A stretch of DNA of 64,000 nt from Halictus rubicundus (GCF_050948215.1 NC_135165.1:7600501-7664500); one strand, 5' to 3'. Counted from the stretch's first letter, positions 10,274 to 22,400 are shown. The notes: generated by a model not told the origin, from the sequence alone. Made by a program: numbers and translations.

Positions 10274-10317
<44 letters not shown>

Positions 10318-10553
10318 AGAAATAGGGTAAAAGAGCGAGAGAGTGAGAGAGAGAAAGAGAGAGAGAGAGGGGTGCAAGGAGCTAGCGGGTAATAGGGAGA
10401 GAGCCGGCGTTACCGTGGGGTGAGTCGGCGCGGGAACGAGCGGTTTCGTGGGTCGGTGGGTGGACCGGGAGGGAAGCGTAGCGGGCCGAGATAGAAGCGG
10501 ACAGGAAAGAGAGGAGAGAGAGAGAGAGAGCGAGAGAGAGAGAGAGAGAGAGG
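10267..10553. repeat. clustered (GA)n microsatellites
   Basis: Pure GA at 10276-10310, interrupted GAGA/GTGA/GAAAG at about 10332-10372, and GA at 10507-10552. The gaps are GC-rich unique sequence. Confidence 0.9.
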
Positions 10554-12150
10554 AGTGAAGGAGGATGAAGAGGCAGAGAGGAGCAGGAGGAAGAGAAGGC
10601 GGTGGTATGAGGTTGGTTAGGCGCGGACGGTGGGGCCAAGAGACGAGAGCGCGCGTACCCGTAGCATAGGATGAGATCAGAGAAGGGTGAAGGGTACGGG
10701 AGGAGGATGAAGAAGAGGAGGGAGACACACGCTGCGAGAGGCGCTGGCTGAGTTTGTGAGCACGCGCTACTACTCTTCGAGGCTCGAGTTCTATCTGGCC
10801 GTGTCCCTCGTTCCACGGATAGTTCTTTCTCGCTCGTCCTCGTGCCCTCCTCCCTTCAGCCCCACTCTCTCCTCGCGCACCTTTGCGAAGCGGCGGCGGC
10901 GGCGGCTACTACCACCACGCCAGCAGCGTATCGGGAGGGACGGTCGTCTCTTTTCTTCGCGGTGCACGTACTCTCGATCCTCTCCTGCTTACGCGCTCGT
11001 TCTCCCGATTCGTTTCGTCGGTCCTCGTCGGACACTCCTCTCGCTCTTTCTCGCTGTTCGTCGCTCTCCCGCCCCTCTAAACCCGCTCGCTACCCGTCCC
11101 GGGCTCGCTCCTGACACTCCAACCAGCTTCCCTGCCGCCGCCCCCCACGCGCAGCTACCACCCGTCCACTCTTCTTCCTCGCGACAGCCGCCGCCGCCAC
11201 CGCCGCATCGGTTCTCTGCGTCCACCTCACTCTCTGTCTCACTCTTTCTCTCTCACTCTGTGCGCGAGTGGCCTCTCTCTGTCCGTGTGCCAGCGATTTT
11301 CTCTCTCCTTCTCTCTCCCTCTCTCGTGGGAGCATACACACGCTCGCCGGCCCCGGTTCTTCCTCTCTCGCCACCCTGGCCTCTCCCCCGTCTCTCGTTC
11401 TATACTACCATTTCTCTCTCTAAAGCATTTCTCTCGCTCGCTGGATCGTTCGTTCCTCTCTCCCTCTCTCTCTCGTTCTGTTTCGACGTCCGTGTATATC
11501 CCGCTCCGTTTCTCCTCTAACCGATCTCCACGGGGCTCGCGTTCCGCTTCGGCGTTTGTATGAGACACCGGTGGTGGGTGTGGGAGGGGGCCAGGGGCCG
11601 GGGGCCGGGCGCAGAGAGGCTCTCCGAGGCGAGTTCACGTTCCATCGCAAAGCGCTGGCCGAGAATTGGTATATCGGGGGATGGAACGCAAGCCCACCGG
11701 GGGCTTAAGGGGAACGAGATATGGCCGCAGCGTACCGACACGTTCGAGACGGACGTCGTTTGCGGACGCGGGATCCGAGAGAGGCATTCCGGGTTGTTGC
11801 ACCGGAAGAACGGGCCTGAAAGCAACCCTCTTGCCTCTCTCTCCCTGGCGCACTCCTTGCCTCTTTCTCTCTCGCACCCCGCCAACGGCGTCCAAAGATG
11901 AGAACGAGGACGGAGAGGAACCGCGCCGGGAGTGCCGGAAAGTTTCGCAGCCGCGGATAAAGGAGCCCCGATAATTAATACGAGAAAATGATGGACGGCG
12001 CTTCTCTGCGCGAGACTACGCTCCGGAATATCTGAGAAACCTCCGCTCTCTCGCTCCCTCCCCCTTGCTTCCTCTCTTTCGGCCTCGCTTCCTCCCGGTT
12101 CCTCTCTTGCGAGAGACTTTTCGAAGTAACGCTCCCGGATCCCGTGCACG
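10554..12150. other. GC-rich block with strand asymmetry switching
   Basis: Purine-rich on the plus strand to about 10740, then pyrimidine-rich (many CTCTC tracts) from about 10760 to 11560, then purine-rich again. A G-run cluster (GGG units separated by short linkers) lies at 11572-11609. Many overlapping frames exist on both strands, mostly Ser/Leu/Arg/Pro-rich from repeats. It resembles 5'-UTR/promoter DNA, but I cannot place a start site. Confidence 0.4.
11572..11609 (+). other. G-quadruplex-prone G-rich cluster
   Basis: Six runs of three or more G separated by 1-3 bases (GGGTGTGGGAGGGGGCC and onward). This meets the usual four-run, short-loop rule for an intramolecular quadruplex on the plus strand. 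Confidence 0.6.
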
Positions 12151-12804
12151 CGTCAGCCGCACGGATCCTGCTGAAAACGACGCGGGCCTGCGATGGGCGG
12201 GTTTTTAGCCCGTCCTTGGACAGGCTAACGATCCGTCAGGTCTCGTCGACGCTCCCGATATGTCATTAACGAGTTAATTACCGGTAATTGAGGCCCGGTA
12301 ACAAACTACGCCGTGGTCCTTCGTACGGTGAAATTATTGGTTGCAGTTCGGCGAAAACGGCGAGATCCTCGGAGGCTGCGATAAAGGGAAATGGGAAAAG
12401 TGGTAATGAGGTTGCAAGACGCTTTTTCAGAGTTGCCTTTGGACACCGGGAATTGTTTGCGCAGCCTCCGAGCGGAGTTGGAAGCGACAGGATTGGTAGA
12501 CGTCGAGCGAAATGTTTAGGTATCGCGTGGACTAGACAAGTTGATTAGTTAACGTATCCGATAGCAAGTATGATAAGAAATCAAAGGTGACCGATAGCGG
12601 AACTGCCTACAAAACAGAGCTGTTCTCATATAATCATCGCTCGGCACGCATTGCCCGAACTTAACCGCTTTAGCATCAGTTGCATTGACTATTTCACGCT
12701 CTAAATTAGCTATGAGGCTTCTGACAGTACGCAATTCGGTTTAATATAATATCTGTAAACTAAGGACACGCGTTCACAAAATCCTCAAGTGGAGCCAATT
12801 CAAC
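12151..12804. other. non-coding stretch, nothing recognised
   Basis: Contains ATTAACGAGTTAATTACCGGTAATT near 12265, an AT-rich run with near-palindromic TAAT cores. No repeat or exon is seen. An 86-codon frame at 12288-12548 has no known domain. Confidence 0.35.
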
Positions 12805-12940
12805 TCTACAAGTATATCTACATTTTTAGCCATTTCCTTTATAACGTTTACCCAAAGAAATAAAGTTTAATAATTCCTCATGGATGCACCTTCAGTTTAA
12901 TTTTGGAACGCACCATTTTGACGCGTCCCGTGAACCTAGA
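12805..12940 (+). mobile_element. family A TTAA MITE, truncated and diverged copy
   Basis: Shares TTAGCCATTTCC, TTTACCCAAAGAAATAAA and AATTCCTCATGGATGCA with 8707-8924 in the same order, and ends TCCCGTGAACCTAG. The left terminus and the right TTAA are lost. Confidence 0.6.
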
Positions 12941-14395
12941 TCCTCGTGGAACCGAAAGATAATTAAAATTAATAATTCCCACAAAGTCTTGGGACTATCG
13001 ACTAGCACAGACCGAACCAAGAACGATTTCCACAAGCGTTCAGTCCGCGATAACGCGACGCGAAAGCGGAAGCCCTAGGCACCGCTAGAACCGACGATAA
13101 AGCTTGACGACTTCCGCGAGCCTCGAGGACGTTCTCCGGGATCGATCGGATTCTAATGAACCTCGTCAATGTCTCTTACGCGTCATACTAATGCATCGAA
13201 CATCCCACGACCCATTCCAAGCCGAACCCTTTCCAAAAAAAGGAAAGAAACGCCGGACAGTCGAGGAGAGAGCCGTGCAAAGCGGTGGCGCGAATCGATT
13301 GTGCCGCGCCGGCTGCGCATATACATGCATACGTCGTTGCTGTCACGAGTATGCGACTTATGAATGAATGCGGGCGACGTCGGTGCATGTGCAACCGAGT
13401 ATAGTTATGGCACACGAACGCGAACAGCCCCGACAGCCGCGTAATATCGGTCAAATCGCTTGTTGTTCGGTTAGAGCAATCGGGTTTCGAGCGTTGCCGC
13501 TTGTAGATCGATTTCAACGAGCGCGGCCTGGTGGCAATCGAAACGTTGCACGGCGCCATTAATATATGATAATGCCGGCAATAAAGTAATCGGCCGGCGC
13601 GACGTTCGACTCGGATTAAAAACGCTGATAAATATCGGAATTTCAGCGGTGCGCGAATTTCGACCACGCTTAAGTAATTGCTCCACGCTGGTCGGCATTG
13701 TTTCCAGTCCCACCACCGAGTCCTGCTGCAACGACACCCCCTCGAACCCCCTCCTCGCTCTTTCTTTTTGCACCCTTTGCCACCCGTAACCCATTAAAAA
13801 AATGTTTCCGCGCGAAACGGCTCTCGCCTTCCGCTCGCGAATACAAAGCGGAACAACAATCCGCGAAACGCTGTCTGACGTGGCTTTTCCTTGCCATTTC
13901 TCTCTGTTTTCCTCGATCTTTCTCATCTACGTCGCTTGGAAAAGATGGTGTGCGAGGGGCCCGTGGAAAAAGTCGCGAATTTAGTGTGCTGCGCGGGTTT
14001 TTCAGACACGGTTGCGTAAACCAGGTCCTAATTCCTTGACCGGCACCCCTTTTTTTAGAACTTCCTGCACCCTGGAAAGATTTTTCCTTTGTCCGAGCCC
14101 GCTTTGAAATTTATATGTTTGGTTAATAGATGGCTGGCGATATCAGCGCGATATTTCAATTTAATTGTAATACATCGCGCGCAGTTTCTACGCACCGCAC
14201 ACCCCCGCGAGCGCAATATTTTCGTCGTTCAGCGCGCAATGCGTGCAGACACGTAATCGGCGCGTATACATCAAAAACTGGCAGACATTTCACGCATCGG
14301 GCAAACACAAATTTATGGACGGCTCTCGTCGTTATCCTCCACGCCCTCGGTTTTTCTCCTGCACCAACGCCAACCACCCCTGTTGCTCTCTTTTA

Positions 14396-14397
<2 letters not shown>
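12941..14397. other. non-coding stretch, nothing recognised
   Basis: CpG-containing unique DNA without tandem or inverted repeats that I can see. Frames of 113-159 codons overlap on opposite strands between 13188 and 14039, with no domain, signal peptide or splice logic. Around 14100-14160 there is a TA-rich segment with GATATCAGCGCGATATTTC. Confidence 0.35.
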
Positions 14398-14440
<43 letters not shown>

Positions 14441-14455
14441 TCTCTCTCTCTCTCT
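14398..14455. repeat. (CT)n microsatellite
   Basis: CT dinucleotides with one CCC interruption at about 14437. Confidence 0.95.
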
Positions 14456-15020
14456 TACTCGAACGGTGTAATGCTCGACCATTGATTTGCTCCACTGACA
14501 TCGAAATAAAATGTACGATACCGTGGCCGATAAAGAATTTGTAACCGGAGGATACCACCCCCGCGACAATATCGCAGCCCCCGCGCCGACAAGAAATATC
14601 GCGTAATTTATTTTTATCGTAACCCATCCCCGATGTTCATTCGTACCGTGCTCGCCTCGAGAGAAAACCCAATTTACAGGTTTAACCGTGCTTCACCCCT
14701 AAACGATCCCTTATCAAATCTGCGACAGCTGTTAATTATGCTACGCGGCGTTGCGCATGCTACGTGGATATCGCGATTTTTTACGACTGGGTGGTAATTA
14801 ACTGTTGATTCTCTTGCACGGCAGAAAAACGACAGAAAAACTGTCCAGGCAAAAAAAAAATGACATGGAGAAACTGTAAGCAGTAATTTTAGGGGTTGGT
14901 TCTCAAAACTTGAATTTGCTTAAACAATTTTGATTTTTCAATCATTCTTATGCACATGAAATTGTACAAATAACGCCAGTTAATTCTTGACAATAAACAT
15001 ATTTCAGAACAGCCACAAGT
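14456..15020. other. non-coding stretch, nothing recognised
   Basis: Unique DNA. The last 150 bp become AT-rich before the next MITE. Confidence 0.4.
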
Positions 15021-15188
15021 AGACTGCAGATTTGATGGATTTATGAGAAAAATGGGTGGGTGTATCTTAAAACGGCAAAAAGATTATTATATACTATTTT
15101 TAATTTATAAAAGTCATTAAATAAGTCATTTTGCATGGCTCGGTTTCTTACAATGGCTGTCCAACATTTTGCCCGAAGATCCGCAGCT
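15021..15188 (-). mobile_element. GACTGCGGAT-family MITE, full copy
   Basis: Starts GACTGCAGATTTGATGGATT, followed by TTATGAGAAAAATGGGTGGG, and ends GCCCGAAGATCCGCAG. Same orientation and block order as 3721-3877 and 52392-52584. It is 168 bp with no open frame. Confidence 0.7.
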
Positions 15189-16181
15189 CGTAATTAATTA
15201 AAGCCTCGAATGAAGCGTACGCGGAGAAAAAGAAACATTAAACGCTCGAAGAATGAATAAGTGAGCGTACAGCAGGTCGACGTAATTATGAAAGCAATTA
15301 CACGTTGCTTCGCAGGAAAAGTCCCGAAAAGTTTTACGAGCGCTGATAGATCGAGTGCCCCTTGTGCTCCGCGATTCAACGCGCGGCGAGCGATAAATTT
15401 CTATTATCACTGTAGCGGGAAAATTTTCATTCCTCTTTCTCTCTTCCGTTCCCTCTCTCTCTCTCTCTCTCTTTCTCTTTCTCTCTCGCAATATAAGCTG
15501 AATAAAACACTCATATAATTGCGCGCGTACAGAACGCGCAAACCGGGCAAAAAGAAAAAAGAACAAAACGCAGCTTTGTTTCCGCCGCGACAATTGCTTC
15601 GCAACGCGAGAACCGCCGTGAATAAATTATTAATTCGTAATGAGAGCAAGCTGTCGCGACACTAATATCCAGGGATCGCGATAAAACGCGAGCCGATACC
15701 AACCGTGACTTCTTGTCGTACGATTGATTCATTATTTAAATCATCGGCCCGAACGGCACTCCGCGTCGTCGATAAAAAGCGATGAACGAGAACGAGCAGA
15801 ACGTTCATTAAAATTATTCTGCATCGAGCTTTTTAACATCTGTAATTATTGACGGCTGTGAATTGCATGAATCCATAGAAACTAGACCGTTTACACATTT
15901 TATCAACTAGTCCATGGAATATTGAGAATAGACGATTTTTAAGTGTTTTTAAGTGTTTCATCTCGTAAGACGTGCGATTTTTCTGAAATATTTTTGGAAG
16001 ATTAGTCACAGTTATACTTTGTCAGCTAGTAAACGCAATTGCTTCAAGACTGAATCGTTTGCTTCGAATCCTTTTTATCGAAGCTTGTGGAAAATTAAAG
16101 AAAATACAATAGCTCTGAGGATTGTGATTTTTTATTTCACTTTGCAGAAATATGAAGACAAGTTCGCATAGGTTATGAGTA
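15189..16181. other. non-coding stretch with CT microsatellite
   Basis: Includes a CT tract at 15452-15487 with CTTT interruptions. The flanks (15190-15440 and 15490-15800) are CpG-bearing unique DNA. The final 300 bp are AT-rich. No exon is supported. Confidence 0.4.
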
Positions 16182-16471
16182 GACTGCCGATATTTATACA
16201 AAATAAAAATTGCCCACATTCATTGCAAGAAACAGTGGAAGTTCCTTGCCTCCTTCAATGATCTTAATAAGTTGCAAATGATGTACTAACGATCTTAAAT
16301 TCTTTCAATTCTTCCATTGTTTTAAGTTGCCCTAACTCGTTTCTGTCATACATGCACTCAGAAGTAGACACTGGATTTGTATGCAAAATATAAATTGAAG
16401 ATGCATTTCCTCTCTTAATAATTTGAATATGTCGTAATTCATTTTTGCCAAAAATGCATAAAATCCGCACT
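16182..16471 (+). mobile_element. tandem dimer of GACTGCGGAT-family MITE
   Basis: First unit opens GACTGCCGATATTTATACA with AAAATAAAAATTG. Its right end (TTTCTGTCATACATGCACTC) runs straight into a second left end (GACACTGGATTTGTATGC, then AAAATATAAATTG). The second unit closes AATGCATAAAATCCGCA. The forward orientation is opposite to 3721 and 15021. Confidence 0.6.
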
Positions 16472-16939
16472 TACGAGACGAGCTGATACGATACAGGGTG
16501 TTCAACTATAAATGATGACTGTTCCAATTGTCGCCGTTCGACTATGAATTGTCGATTCACGGTTGTCGTTAAAGGAACTTTCCACGCCGAAGATGGGGCC
16601 GAAGTTCGACGATTAAAAACGATGAAAAATCCGTATCGTCGCGTGAGTCAGGTCAGTAAGAACGAGAGACAGACGCTTACCTTGAAATTGTGATCCAGAC
16701 CTGTTCGAGCTACAGCTCGTACGAGCCAGTTTTAGCGAGCCAAGTGCCAAGAATCGCGCGCTAGCGAAACCACGCCCCGTATGCACCGAAGTCTCTCATA
16801 GTGGGGTAATCCGTGACCGATGTCCAGTCACGAATAACACTGCTGCGTGATCTTCACACGCCTAGAGACTCATTCGGAACCATCACTCGCACAGAGGTCC
16901 CTAATACTTTAGAGCTTCGGCGTTTCGCGTGACCATCTG
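16472..16939. other. non-coding stretch, nothing recognised
   Basis: Unique DNA between a MITE dimer and the start of a tandem array. No exon, hairpin or repeat was found. Confidence 0.4.
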
Positions 16940-18840
16940 GCTTGGGAGCTTCAACTAGCTAGACTTGGTAGTTAAGACTATGGGATATTGGTGGATTGCG
17001 AAACCTTTACTTTAGGATTTGAGGATAGCCATAGACTAGAATCATTGAGATCTTGTGTCCTGGAAGACATAACTGGCTGGGACTTCCTAGTGATCATTCG
17101 GACATCATTATTTTGGATTAGGGACTCTGTGGTATAGGATCTGGGGTTTAGTCAGTTAGAATTGAAGAGGAAGTCCTGGAAGACTTAACTAGCTTCCATT
17201 TGATCTTAGCAATTTGGTCATCATTATTGCGAATTAGGAATATTGTGTTTTAGGACTTGGGGGTGCTAATAATTTAGAGTCATTGAGGTTTTGAGTCATG
17301 GAAGACTTAACTAGCTGCGACTTCCTAGTGACCATTCGCACATCATTATTTTGAGTTAGTGACTCTGTGCTACACGGTTTGGGACTTAACTGGTTGGGAC
17401 TTCCTAGTGATAATTCGGACATCATTATTTTGGATTAGGGACTCTGTGCTATATGATCTGGGGTTTAGTCAGTTAGAATTGAAGAGGAAGTCCTGGAAGA
17501 CTTAACTAGCTTCAACTTGATATTAGCAATTTGGTCGTCATTATTACATATTAGGAATATTGTGTTTTAGGACTTGGGGGTGCTAATAATTTAGAGTCAT
17601 TGAGGTTTTGAGTCCTGGAAGACTTAACTAGCTGCGACTTCCTAGTGACCATTCGCACATCATTATTTTGAGTTAGTGACTCTGTGCTACACGGTTTGGG
17701 ACTTAACTGGTTGGGACTTCCTAGTGATAATTCGGACATCATTATTTTGGATTAGGGACTCTGTGCTATATGATCTGGGGTTTAGTCAGTTAGAATTGAA
17801 GAGGAAGTCCTGGAAGACTTAACTAGCTTCAACTTGATATTAGCAATTTGGTCGTCATTATTACATATTAGGAATATTGTGTTTTAGGACTTGGGGGTGC
17901 CAATAATTTAGAGTCATTGAGGTTTTGAATCCTGGAACACTTAACTAGATGCGACTTCCTAGTGACCATTCGCACGTCATTATTTTGAATTAAGGACTCT
18001 GTGCTATAGAATCTGGGGGTTTAGTAGGTTAGAACTGAGGAGGAAGTCCTAAAAGACTTAACTAGCTTCAACTTGATATTAACAATTTGGTCATCATTAT
18101 TGCGAATTAGGAATTAGGAACTGTGCTTTAGCACTTGGAGGTGCCAATAATTTAGAATCCTTGAGAACTTGTGTCCTGGAAGACATAACTGGCTCAGACT
18201 TCCTAGTGACCATTCGCACATAATTATTTTGAGTTTACAGGATCTGGGGGTCTGGCAGGTTAGAATTGAAGAGGAAGTCCTGAAGATTTAACTAGCTTCA
18301 ATTTGATCTTAGCAATTTGGTCATCATTATTGCGAATTAGGAATATTGTGTTTTAGGACTCGGGGGTGCCAATAATTTAAAGTCATTGAGGTTTTGAGTC
18401 CTGGAAGACTTAACTAGCTGCGACTTCCTAGTGACCATTCGCACGTCATTATTTTGAGTTAAGGACTCTGTGCTACACGGTTTGGGACTTAACTGGCTAG
18501 GAGTTCCTAGTGACCATTCGGTCATAATTTTTTTTTGTGTTAAGGACGCTCTGCTCTAGGATCTGGGGGTTTAGCAGGTTAAAACTGAGAAGGAAGTCCT
18601 GGAAGACTTAACTAGCTCCAACTTAATGTTAGTAACTTGGACATCATTATTGTGAATTAAGAATACTGTGCTTTAAGACTTGGAGGTGCCAATAGTCTAG
18701 AACTAATAAGGTTTAAGTCCTGTAAGCTTTAAGTAGATTTACCTAGCTTCAACTTACTAGTGACAACTTGGAAATTATTATTGTGGACCCTTTGCACTAG
18801 TATCTGGGGGTTATAACAATCTAAAACTAAGGTGTCCTTG
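16940..18840. repeat. tandem array, 317-bp higher-order repeat
   Basis: Near-identical 317-bp blocks start at about 17234 and 17551, with more diverged units before and after. Each block has three related sub-units of roughly 115, 122 and 80 bp. All carry versions of CTTCCTAGTGACCATTCG, CATCATTATTTTG, GACTCTGTGCTA and CTGGAAGACTTAACTAGCT. Divergence grows toward both edges. Minus-strand frames of about 63 codons recur at 17234, 17551 and 18337 only because the repeat recurs. I see no transposon ends within it. Confidence 0.9.
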
Positions 18841-18848
18841 GTCCAGGT

Positions 18849-19036
18849 TAGAGCCGGGCAACTTCTTCCCCACCATTAGTTTGTCGATTCTCCCGCTCTT
18901 CAGCAGCACTCCTAGCTTGACTTTATCTCCAGAGCCGGGAAACTGGGTCCCGCGGGCCGCATGCTATTTCTTTCATAAGATACTAATCGAATGGTGGGAG
19001 ACACTAAAAACAGGGGAAGCCAGTTGGCCGGCTCTG
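18849..19036 (+). mobile_element. hAT-type MITE with 8-bp target duplication
   Basis: Target duplications GTCCAGGT (18841-18848) and GTCTAGGT (19037-19044) differ at one base. Terminal inverted repeats are TAGAGCCGGGCAAC on the left and GTTGGCCGGCTCTG on the right. Inside lies CCAGAGCCGGGAAACTGGG, another terminus-like block. An 8-bp duplication and CAGAGC-type ends are typical of the hAT superfamily. It has no transposase and abuts the end of the 317-bp array. Confidence 0.7.
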
Positions 19037-19044
19037 GTCTAGGT

Positions 19045-19582
19045 TTCCTGAAGCCAAAGAGTTGGAATGCGAAAGAGTTGATGTTACAAAATTAGTATAG
19101 ACTATGAAATCTAAATAACAGCACTCTAATAAACAATGAAATAATAGAATTAAACCACGCTGTCAAGGTAAATACATTTCGCTGAAGTTGAGTTAATGTT
19201 ATAGTATCGGCGGTACTGAAAAGTGTACAAATATTACAGTTTATTTCAATATCGCGGTCTAATTGATTCCAGTGCCACAGGTGGCCGAGCCAATATACAG
19301 TCTGCTTGTTAATTGCTGAAACAGCATTGAAATATTAGCCACCGGTACTTGAAGTGTAACGATACCGTCAGCATCAAATGTTTCAAAGAACAATTACATA
19401 AATGTTCGCCAAGAAAGTTCAAGAGACATAATTAAAGAAAAGTCGATTCCTCATCTAGACTTGGAAATTCCACGTTAACCAAATATCGATCCTCGTCTCG
19501 GAAAGTTCGAGTTCTCCGTCTCATTAGTTCGTTTCTCGAGGTACATTCAAGTCTAAGACAACATTGCAATTTGTTATCGCTA
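19045..19582. other. non-coding stretch with diverged duplication
   Basis: The block at 19423-19507 (GAGACATAATTAAAGAAAAG..TATCGATC) recurs in altered form at 19780-19874, about 360 bp further on. An imperfect inverted repeat (GTATCGGCGGTACTG versus TACTTGAAGTGTAACGATAC) spans about 19206-19370. Neither is close enough to name a family. Confidence 0.4.
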
Positions 19583-19751
19583 CACTGTGGATTCTTCTGC
19601 AAAATAAAAATTGATAATTGCGGCACATGGCAACCAAATACGAGTTTATATCTCTCTTTAGCAGTGTCACTAGATTACAAGCGATCGATATACTAAAATT
19701 CTTTAAATCTCGTCATTGTTTCAAACCGCGACCATCCAAAATCCGAAGTCT
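19583..19751 (+). mobile_element. GACTGCGGAT-family MITE, diverged copy
   Basis: Opens CACTGTGGATTCTTCTGC with AAAATAAAAATTGATAATTG and closes CCAAAATCCGAAGTC. It is 169 bp, forward orientation, flanked by the two halves of a local duplication. Confidence 0.55.
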
Positions 19752-20624
19752 AAAAATCAGACAACTGCACAAAGAAAATTGAGGAGACATAATTAATGAA
19801 AAATCTGTCGCAGTCTCCGCAGAGACTCGGAAATTCCCCGTCCGCCGACTATCGATCGACGACGTCTCGAAATTCGTTGTCTCTCCCGTGACGGTGCCCT
19901 AGACAACGTTTAGGCTCGCCTCTGCCATAGTACCAGGGCTCTGTCAGTATCAGTCCTACGCGTGGAACGCCCTCTTTTACTCCCTTGATCGCGTACGCGT
20001 TCCGCGGAATACCGTGCAGTACCATTCGCCGAGGCTGACAAGCTGTATCTTTGACCCTCGCAAGCTTTGACCATGACACGATATAAACGAGCCGACAGTC
20101 AGCGCTTATTATCGTGTCATGAAGGTTCGTGTGGCGTGTTAGAATCGTGTGCCGATCCTGGTATGCTGCTGCGAGAAACACCGTCTAGATCTGTTGCGAA
20201 TTAACATAACGTCAAGACCGCGTCAAGATTTCCACCTCGAGTCACGGGAAACCGAACGCAAACCGTAGAAACATCGAACGTATATGTACGTATACACATA
20301 TGTATGTACATACTCGCACACTGACGTATTAATTAACGATGCAATTAACGATTCTTCGAACACCGACACCGAGGAGTCACGGGTCGTAAACTTGGAGTAA
20401 ACGGAGTTTCGATCATGTATTCATACCGGCGGTCACGTGTTATTGGAAACGCGTTATCGGCGGATCGATATCGGGCAGATTAACGCTGATAAATCCCACA
20501 ACGTCTCGGCACTCTTCTCTGGATCGATACTGGGTTGATGGAATCAACCTGTCGGCGACAAACATGATTCTGTGCTGGTAGATTCATTGAAATCAACCAT
20601 TTTCGTTTGAGCGAAATTGATTTT
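19752..20624. other. non-coding stretch, nothing recognised
   Basis: A minus-strand frame of 110 codons at 19849-20181 has no domain I know. At 20280-20320 there is a TATGTACGTATACACATATG alternating purine-pyrimidine run. Confidence 0.35.
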
Positions 20625-20924
20625 GAGTGAAATAAAAATTGTCTGGATTAATAGCAACGGAAGGAAGCCAAATAAAAATATCTTGCTTGCTCTAAAAATT
20701 CTCTGAATTTGGACAGCATACCGACATCCTAAAAATTTTGCAATCTGTTTTAGATTTTACCTATTCAATTTTGTCATAAATGCATAATATCCGAAGTCGA
20801 CTGACTTGCATTGTCCGTTTCTTTTTCTTTTTTAAGATAGCTGTATAGGAGTAACCTAATATGCTAATAAAATCATTCTCCACAAGCCTCCACACGAATG
20901 CACAAAATTCGCAGTCTGGTTATT
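20625..20924 (+). mobile_element. GACTGCGGAT-family MITE copy plus extra right end
   Basis: A copy closes at about 20798 with TGTCATAAATGCATAATATC then CGAAGTC. Its left end is eroded (GTGAAATAAAAATTGTCTGG). A further right-type end, CACAAAATTCGCAGTCTGG, occurs near 20900-20920. The CTAATAAAATCATTCTCC block at 20862 recurs as CTAATAAAATCGTTCTCTGC at 21033, a local direct duplication. Confidence 0.45.
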
Positions 20925-22400
20925 ATAAATTCTTAAAATATTAAACCATGCGTTTCTATCTTTCCGTGTGATTAGATATTCTAGAAAAATATTTTTCAAA
21001 CTATTGTGGACGTATGAAACCGCCAATCTCCTAATAAAATCGTTCTCTGCAGGCGTCCATATCAGCAGAAACATGTTTGAAAACTTTCAAGGCACGTGTC
21101 TTGTCAAGCAAGTATCGTTCACCGTGTCCGTTCATGACACGCCGTTTCTACTTCCTGCATATTATCGCACGCGCGTATTCGGATCATCGAAACCCGTTTT
21201 CCTCGAAACCAGAACCCCCCCTACAAGAGAACCGTACTGCTCATTTTCGACTCATTTCTCCCGAAATGATCCACGCTCCCTCGTTAAGCGCTCCGCTCTT
21301 TATCCGAACTGTTTTTCCAGGTTAATCAGAGAAGCGACAAGAGAAAATTCCTCGCGTCGATCGCTGCAGATATTCGACCGGCGAATTGCATTATCTCGGC
21401 TAATTTTTCCGGGCCCCGGTGAATAAATTGGACAACATTGTCCCGATATAGCGGGGCGGGGCTTAATTATGCAAACACGGCACGAACGCGCTTTCGTTAC
21501 ACGTAGCTCGCTATCAGCGACGCGTTTCTTACCGACGAGCGTTCGCGTGCGCGCGCGCGCACTGCGAGCGGACGCACGGTCTCGCACGGTCGCACGTGAC
21601 GCGGTTGCGAAATCCCGTGCGGTTCTCGGTTTTTGCACGCGAATCAAGCGCGATCTGTAAGAAACGAAATACACCGCGTAATACGAGCGCTACCGCCGCG
21701 CCGCGCCGCGCCGCGCCGAGCTGACATCGTCCCACGACAGGCTCGCGTTTTGCCAGCTAGCAAGCATTCGTCGGAGAAAACCGGACTCGGGAATAGGGCA
21801 AAAATTCCCGGTGGAATCTGCGAACCGTCTGAAGAGGATGTTCAGCAGCGAAGGAGAAACGTCTCACGGGCCACCTTATCAGCGCGTTTGCAATAATACG
21901 TCGCGTCGATGCAGCTTGTAGGCAAGTTCGCACGGTACACGCGCGGACGACTCCTTCGACGAAGACAATTTCGACCGGACGCGCGACCGTGCCCGCCTCG
22001 TTCCACTCGTTCCGCTCGTTTCCTATTGAAAGGCGTCACTCGATTTGCACGCCGGCGAATGGACAAACTTGCGGATCAATATTCGACGCGGCCGCTGACG
22101 AGCCGCGCTCTTTTTAACCCTTTCGATCCGGCTGACCCGACTGCAGATACACGTAAGTCGCGCGGCGCACACCTTCATAGTGCTCTATTGGAATATGGGT
22201 ATGTTAGAAAACCACACTATTATAAGATATGAAATAGAATTTATATTTGAATAGTAACTCTAGATGCACGTTGTGAGACACGTCTTTATCCAGAGAAAGA
22301 AACGTTACGAATGAAACACAAGAGATCGAAACCGAGGAGCAACAGTCCAATATGAACAACTGAAGATCGAGGGTCCCATGCCGGGGACAACATACAATCT
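20925..22400. other. non-coding stretch, CpG-rich in the middle
   Basis: CG density rises between about 21130 and 22120. It includes GCGTGCGCGCGCGCGCAC at 21545 and a (GCCGC)n tract at 21693-21718. Several overlapping frames of 60-152 codons exist on both strands, none with a domain I recognise. It could hold regulatory or untranslated sequence. At 22115 a TTTAACCCTTTCGATC resembles a TTAA-MITE end but has no partner. Confidence 0.35.
21693..21718. repeat. (GCCGC)n pentanucleotide repeat
   Basis: Five units of CCGCG/GCCGC, perfect. Confidence 0.9.

Noticed and set aside
10227..10728. 5' half of a 259-codon minus-strand frame
   Set aside because: It is built from GA/CT repeats. Only the last part, after a 3' splice-like site, was kept as a weak exon candidate.
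17234..18525. Three similar ~63-codon minus-strand frames
   Set aside because: They recur because the 317-bp repeat recurs. Flanking units carry stops and there is no start or splice signal common to all.
16940..18840. CRISPR array
   Set aside because: Repeats are contiguous units of 80-122 bp without unique spacers, in eukaryotic-type DNA. The same holds for every other array in the window.
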